In this document: piece after piece, positions 7,134 to 9,418 of the stretch
Layout: the number at the start of each line of letters is the position of its first letter
Position numbering within the stretch: the stretch's first letter is position 1
DNA from: an uncultured Gemmatimonadales bacterium
Lineage (GTDB): Bacteria; Gemmatimonadota; Gemmatimonadetes; Longimicrobiales; Gaopeijiaceae
Length of the DNA stretch: 9,418 bases
Direction: 5' to 3'
NCBI GenBank assembly: GCA_937982605.1
Contig: CALJLC010000111.1
Span: 1 to 9,418, forward strand
Program-made: the position numbers and the translations under genes
The notes under the pieces: model-generated
What the model saw: only the letters and a program-made list of their open reading frames with translations
Told to the model about the DNA's origin: nothing
The model's database searches: none

Positions 7134-8387
7134 GTGAGCGGCCCCGGCTCGATCGAGCGCACCGAGCTGGCGCCCGGCCTGGAGATCTCCCGGGTCGTCA
7201 CGGGGCTCTGGCAGGTGGCGGATCTGGAGCGGGACGGCTCGGTCCTCGACGCAGACGCCGCCGCCGAGGAGCTGGAGCGGTACGCCCGCGCCGGGCTCAC
7301 GACCTTCGACATGGCCGACCACTACGGAAGCTCGGAGCTCATCGCGGGGCGCTTCGCGCAGCGGGGGAGGGAGGCGGGCCAGTGTCTCACGAAGTGGGTT
7401 CCGAACCCGGGGCCGCATTCGGCGGCCGACGTGCGCCGGGCGGTGGAGCGTGCGCTCGAGCGGATGTCGACCGACGCGATCGACCTCCTGCAGTTCCACG
7501 CCTGGAGCTATCCCGACCCGGCGTGGATCGACTGCGTCCTCCACCTGGAGGCGCTTCGCGAGGAGGGCCTCGTCCGCCATCTCGGCGTGACCAACACCGA
7601 CACGGCGCACCTCCGCATGCTCCTGGACAGCGGCGTGGAGGTGGTCTCGAATCAGATCTGCTACTCGCTGCTCGACCGCCGTGCCGCGGGGCCGATGGCG
7701 GAGCTGTGCGCCGAGCGCGGCACGGGGATTCTCGCCTTCGGCACGCTGGCGGGAGGCTTCCTGACGGAACGATGGCTGGGAGCCCCGGAGCCGGAGCCGG
7801 CGGCGCTGCGGACGTGGTCCCAGATGAAGTACAAGCGCTTCGTGGACGCCGCGGGGGGATGGGATGCGCTCCAGGGGGTGCTCGAGGCGCTCCGGAGTGC
7901 CGCGGACCGGCTCGGCGTGTCGATGGCGAACGTGGCGGTGCGGTGGGTGCTGGAGTCCCCCGGCGTGTCGGCGGTCATCGTCGGGGCCCGTCTGGGCCGG
8001 AGCGAGCACATCGAAGACACGGCGCGCCTCTTCGACTTCGAGCTGGACGACGCTTCGGTCGCGGAGATCGAGGAGGCGCTGGGCCGGCTCGACCCGATCC
8101 CGGGCGACTGCGGCGACGAGTACCGCCGGCCGCCCTTCCTGACCGCCGCCGGCGACCTCAGCGACCACTTCGACGGCATGCCGTCGCCCTACCCGGTGCA
8201 CGCGGGTCCCGGAGACCGGACCCGCGCGCTGAGCGGGACGGTGTGGGAAGACCTGGCCGGCTTCTCCCGGGCCGTCCGCAAGGGGAACCGGATCTTCGTC
8301 TCGGGGACCACGGCCACGCACGGGAACCGGCTCGTCGGCGGGACGAGCGCCGCCTCCCAGGCGTGCTTCTGCCTGGACAAGAGCTAG
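7134..8387 (+). CDS. Aldo/keto reductase fused to a RidA-like domain cut by an in-frame TAG
   Basis: The 417-residue product begins at a GTG. Residues 13-318 are an aldo/keto reductase barrel, an NAD(P)H-dependent enzyme reducing carbonyl groups. The catalytic set is present: D59 and Y64 in FDMADHYG, K87 in LTKW, H122 in LLQFHAW. VSNQICYSLLDRR (171-183) and the cofactor-side VIVGARLGRSEHIED (281-295) also fit the family. A linker of about 45 residues leads at 367 to GTVWEDLAGFSRAVRKGNRIFVSGTTATHG, split here as residues 368-397, which is the N-terminal half of a RidA/YjgF/UK114 domain. Translation stops at TAG 8385-8387, although the following 69 codons encode the rest of that domain in the same frame. 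The reductase part should be able to fold; the RidA part is incomplete. Position after the permease suggests a role with imported amino acids or amines (inference). Confidence 0.85.
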   Translation: MSGPGSIERTELAPGLEISRVVTGLWQVADLERDGSVLDADAAAEELERYARAGLTTFDMADHYGSSELIAGRFAQRGREAGQCLTKWVPNPGPHSAADVRRAVERALERMSTDAIDLLQFHAWSYPDPAWIDCVLHLEALREEGLVRHLGVTNTDTAHLRMLLDSGVEVVSNQICYSLLDRRAAGPMAELCAERGTGILAFGTLAGGFLTERWLGAPEPEPAALRTWSQMKYKRFVDAAGGWDALQGVLEALRSAADRLGVSMANVAVRWVLESPGVSAVIVGARLGRSEHIEDTARLFDFELDDASVAEIEEALGRLDPIPGDCGDEYRRPPFLTAAGDLSDHFDGMPSPYPVHAGPGDRTRALSGTVWEDLAGFSRAVRKGNRIFVSGTTATHGNRLVGGTSAASQACFCLDKS

Positions 8388-8594
8388 GGGGCGATCCTCT
8401 CGCTCGGCGGCTCGCTCGACGACGTCGTCCGGACTCGGATCTACGTGGCGGACCCCGACGACGCCGAGGCGATCTCCCGCGTGCACGGAGCCCGACTCGG
8501 CCACGTTCAGCCGGCGAACACCCTGGTTCGTGCCGGCCTCATCGGGGACGGCTACCTGGTCGAGATGGAAGCCGAGGCGGTCGTCGACGGCTGA
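8388..8594 (+). pseudogene. In-frame C-terminal half of the RidA-like domain beyond the amber codon
   Basis: Directly after the TAG, in the same frame, 68 codons and a TGA encode the expected continuation of the RidA fold: LGGSLDDVVRTRIYV, VHGARLGHVQPANTLV and LVEMEAEAVV. With the TAG read as a residue, the fusion would be 486 residues. There is no ribosome site or suitable start inside this piece, so it is unlikely to be made alone. The segment PANTLV aligns, from memory, with PARSCV of E. coli RidA, placing Asn where the catalytic Arg105 sits, so it would not be a classical enamine/imine deaminase even if intact. It may be a fresh nonsense mutation, a base error, or a readthrough product. 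Confidence 0.8.
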
Positions 8595-8604
8595 GCGGGC
8601 AGCC

Positions 8605-8628
8605 CGTCGCGGCCTCGGGCCTGCGACG
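8605..8628. terminator. GC-rich hairpin in the convergent gap
   Basis: CGTCGCGGCC (8605-8614) pairs with GGCC-T-GCGACG (8618-8628): ten base pairs, one bulged T, and a TCG loop. An alternative pairing is CCCGTCG (8603-8609) with CGACGGG (8632-8638). It lies in the 75-bp gap between converging genes, where a two-way terminator is expected. There is no U-run on either side, so strong intrinsic termination is not shown. Confidence 0.35.
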
Positions 8629-8669
8629 CACCGACGGGTGGCGCGGCCGCCGGGCACTTCCCAAGCGGC

Positions 8670-8948
8670 TCAGCCGCGCGCGGCCCGCAGGTACCGCCGC
8701 GCCAGCTGGGCAACCCGCGGCTGGTCTTCGGCCTCCGCCTGCTCGAGGATCCGCTCGACGTGGGCGATCAGGGCGCGGTCGCCCCACCGGTACCCGGTCG
8801 CGATCTCGGCGCCCCGCGAGTCGCCCGCGTCGGCGCCCTGGATGAGCGCCCACGCCGCGGCCTCGTCGTAGTACTCCGAGTCCGGATCGGGCAGGCGGTA
8901 CTCGGGCTCCCGTTCGTGATCGTCTTCCTTGACGAAGGCGCGGGACAC
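8670..8948 (-). CDS. Unrecognised small acidic protein downstream of yhbY
   Basis: I do not recognise this 92-residue protein. It starts with a GTG 1 nt after the yhbY stop (TGAcGTG), which suggests translational coupling. The first half is acidic and charged, with EPEYRLPDPDSEYYDE near residues 14-29. The middle reads ALIQGADAGDSRGAEIATGYRWGD. The C-terminal third is probably helical and ends basic (ARRYLRAARG). No signal peptide or membrane segment is present, so it is likely cytoplasmic. Coding is supported by tight packing behind yhbY and by even composition, not by a known family. Overlapping frames on both strands are judged to be shadows. Confidence 0.65.
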   Translation of the reverse strand: MSRAFVKEDDHEREPEYRLPDPDSEYYDEAAAWALIQGADAGDSRGAEIATGYRWGDRALIAHVERILEQAEAEDQPRVAQLARRYLRAARG

Positions 8949-8949
8949 G

Positions 8950-9261
8950 TCAGCTCGCGCGGCGGGGCAGCCGGATCTCCGGCTCGTCCGGGTGGGGCCG
9001 GTACAGGACCACCGTGCGGCCGATCGTCTGGACCGGATGGACGTCCTGCAGCTGCTCCGAGATCGCGTCGGCCGCGCCCCGGGCGTCCGTGGGGGCGGCT
9101 TCCTGGAGCTTCACCTTGAGGAGCTCCCGGGTGTTGAACGCGTCCATGATCGAGGCGAGCACCGCGTCCGTCAGCCCCTCCGAGCCCACGAGAACCACCG
9201 GCTTGAGGCGATGCGCGAGCTTGCGCAGATGGGCGCGCTGTTTCGAGGTCAGAGAGGTCAT
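8950..9261 (-). CDS. yhbY: YhbY-family CRM-domain RNA-binding protein
   Basis: This 103-residue protein is a single CRM domain, the usual size for YhbY, which in E. coli associates with the pre-50S ribosomal subunit and is thought to act in ribosome assembly. LTSKQRAHLRKLAHRLKP (4-21) and VVLVGSEGLT (22-31) match the family, including the RNA-binding GxxG loop (G26-G29). ELLKVKL (46-52) and GRTVVLYRP (81-89) also match. The ATG at 9261 is preferred because it gives the family's normal N-terminus; a GTG at 9294 would add 11 residues with no match. Neither start has a convincing ribosome site. The 92-residue acidic protein follows after 1 nt. Confidence 0.93.
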   Translation of the reverse strand: MTSLTSKQRAHLRKLAHRLKPVVLVGSEGLTDAVLASIMDAFNTRELLKVKLQEAAPTDARGAADAISEQLQDVHPVQTIGRTVVLYRPHPDEPEIRLPRRAS

Positions 9262-9267
9262 TCCGGC

Positions 9268-9273
9268 AATGTA
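9268..9273 (-). promoter_or_regulatory. Candidate -10 element for a leaderless yhbY transcript
   Basis: On the minus strand TACATT fits TAnnnT and ends 6 nt before the yhbY ATG at 9261. That is the spacing expected when transcription starts at the start codon. No -35 match and no Shine-Dalgarno sequence were found, which is consistent with this reading but also leaves it weak. Confidence 0.25.
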
Positions 9274-9382
9274 CGCGACCCCGCCCGATGGCACATGGAT
9301 TGCACTTCTCAGGGGTGTGGCGTGCGAATCGGACGGTTTTGCCCGTCACATGGAGAGGGGGAGAGAGCACACGGTTCCGACG

Positions 9383-9387
9383 GGAGG
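9383..9387 (+). promoter_or_regulatory. Ribosome binding site GGAGG for the right-edge gene
   Basis: GGAGG lies 6 nt before the ATG at 9394, with an A-rich spacer. It is the best-formed ribosome site in the window and is the main support for the partial gene that follows. Confidence 0.65.
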
Positions 9388-9393
9388 AAGAAA

Positions 9394-9418
9394 ATGCGCA
9401 CGAAGCCCGAGTCTCTGC
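9394..9418 (+). CDS. Start of an unidentified gene, cut by the right edge
   Basis: An ATG behind a strong ribosome site opens eight codons (MRTKPESL) before the window ends. The basic N-terminus could begin a signal peptide or a cytoplasmic protein; nothing more can be said. It would be divergent from yhbY. Confidence 0.55.

Larger units (their letters stand above)
9262..9393. other. Divergent intergenic region between yhbY and the right-edge gene
   Basis: These 132 bp are less GC-rich than the genes. They contain a small hairpin, GACGG (9332-9336) with CCGTC (9343-9347), an 8-bp direct repeat CACATGGA (9292-9299 and 9347-9354), and a purine-rich run at 9351-9366. TTGCAC at 9300-9305 could be a plus-strand -35 box, but no good -10 follows at the right distance. 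No RNA gene is recognised. Confidence 0.4.

Noticed and set aside
5605..7137. Plus-strand open frame of 510 codons overlapping the permease in another frame
   Set aside because: It is Arg/Ala/Gly-rich with no motif; the frame starting at 5612 carries all the APC signatures.
8385..8387. Reading the TAG as pyrrolysine or as a reassigned sense codon
   Set aside because: There is no supporting tRNA or synthetase in view, and TAG also serves as a true stop at 3456-3458. It remains only a remote option pending a genome search.
7002..8657. Minus-strand open frame of 551 codons across the reductase
   Set aside because: It is antisense to an aldo/keto reductase with a full catalytic set. The composition is typical of shadow frames in GC-rich DNA.
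8665..8677. Small hairpin GCGGC-TCA-GCCGC over the stop codon of the 92-residue gene
   Set aside because: A 5-bp GC stem is expected by chance here and lacks a U-run.
9292..9354. CACATGGA direct repeat as a regulatory site
   Set aside because: Two 8-bp copies 55 bp apart with no symmetry or known binding protein are not enough to support a site.

Overview
This is a very GC-rich window with strong G/C at third codon positions and several GTG or TTG starts. It comes from a bacterium with a two-membrane envelope, since it holds a lipoprotein with a canonical lipobox beside an RND-type exporter. The gene style (secreted TolB-like propeller fused to a metallohydrolase, TPR lipoprotein with Gly/Arg/Pro-rich low complexity) recalls Gemmatimonadota or a similar high-GC phylum. 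That placement is a guess from style, with no marker gene behind it. No RNA gene, insertion sequence, phage gene or CRISPR array was seen.

Layout. Positions 1-1462 (minus) carry the N-terminal 487 codons of an exported CehA/McbA-type metallohydrolase with a six-repeat PD40 propeller; it runs off the left edge. A 154-bp divergent intergenic region follows, with an inverted repeat around a candidate -10 box. Four plus-strand genes then lie close together and may form one operon: a TPR lipoprotein (1617-3458), an RND/MMPL-type exporter overlapping it by 17 nt (3442-5556), an APC-superfamily amino-acid permease (5612-7102), and an aldo/keto reductase fused to a RidA-like domain (7134 onward). The fusion is cut by an in-frame TAG at 8385-8387, after which the rest of the RidA domain stays open to a TGA at 8592-8594. 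A 75-bp convergent gap with a GC-rich hairpin separates this group from a minus-strand pair: yhbY (8950-9261) and, 1 nt downstream, an unrecognised acidic 92-residue protein (8670-8948). At the right edge a new plus-strand gene begins at 9394 behind a strong Shine-Dalgarno sequence.

How the genes may work together (inference). The lipoprotein and exporter look like an envelope pair, with the lipoprotein as periplasmic or outer-membrane partner. The permease and the reductase/RidA protein suggest uptake of an amino acid or amine followed by handling of reactive carbonyl or imine products. The two points most worth a second look are the amber codon inside the AKR-RidA fusion and the lipoprotein's apparent CsgG-like domain, split by about 160 residues of repetitive sequence. 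No defence, mobile or otherwise clearly new multi-gene system was found.
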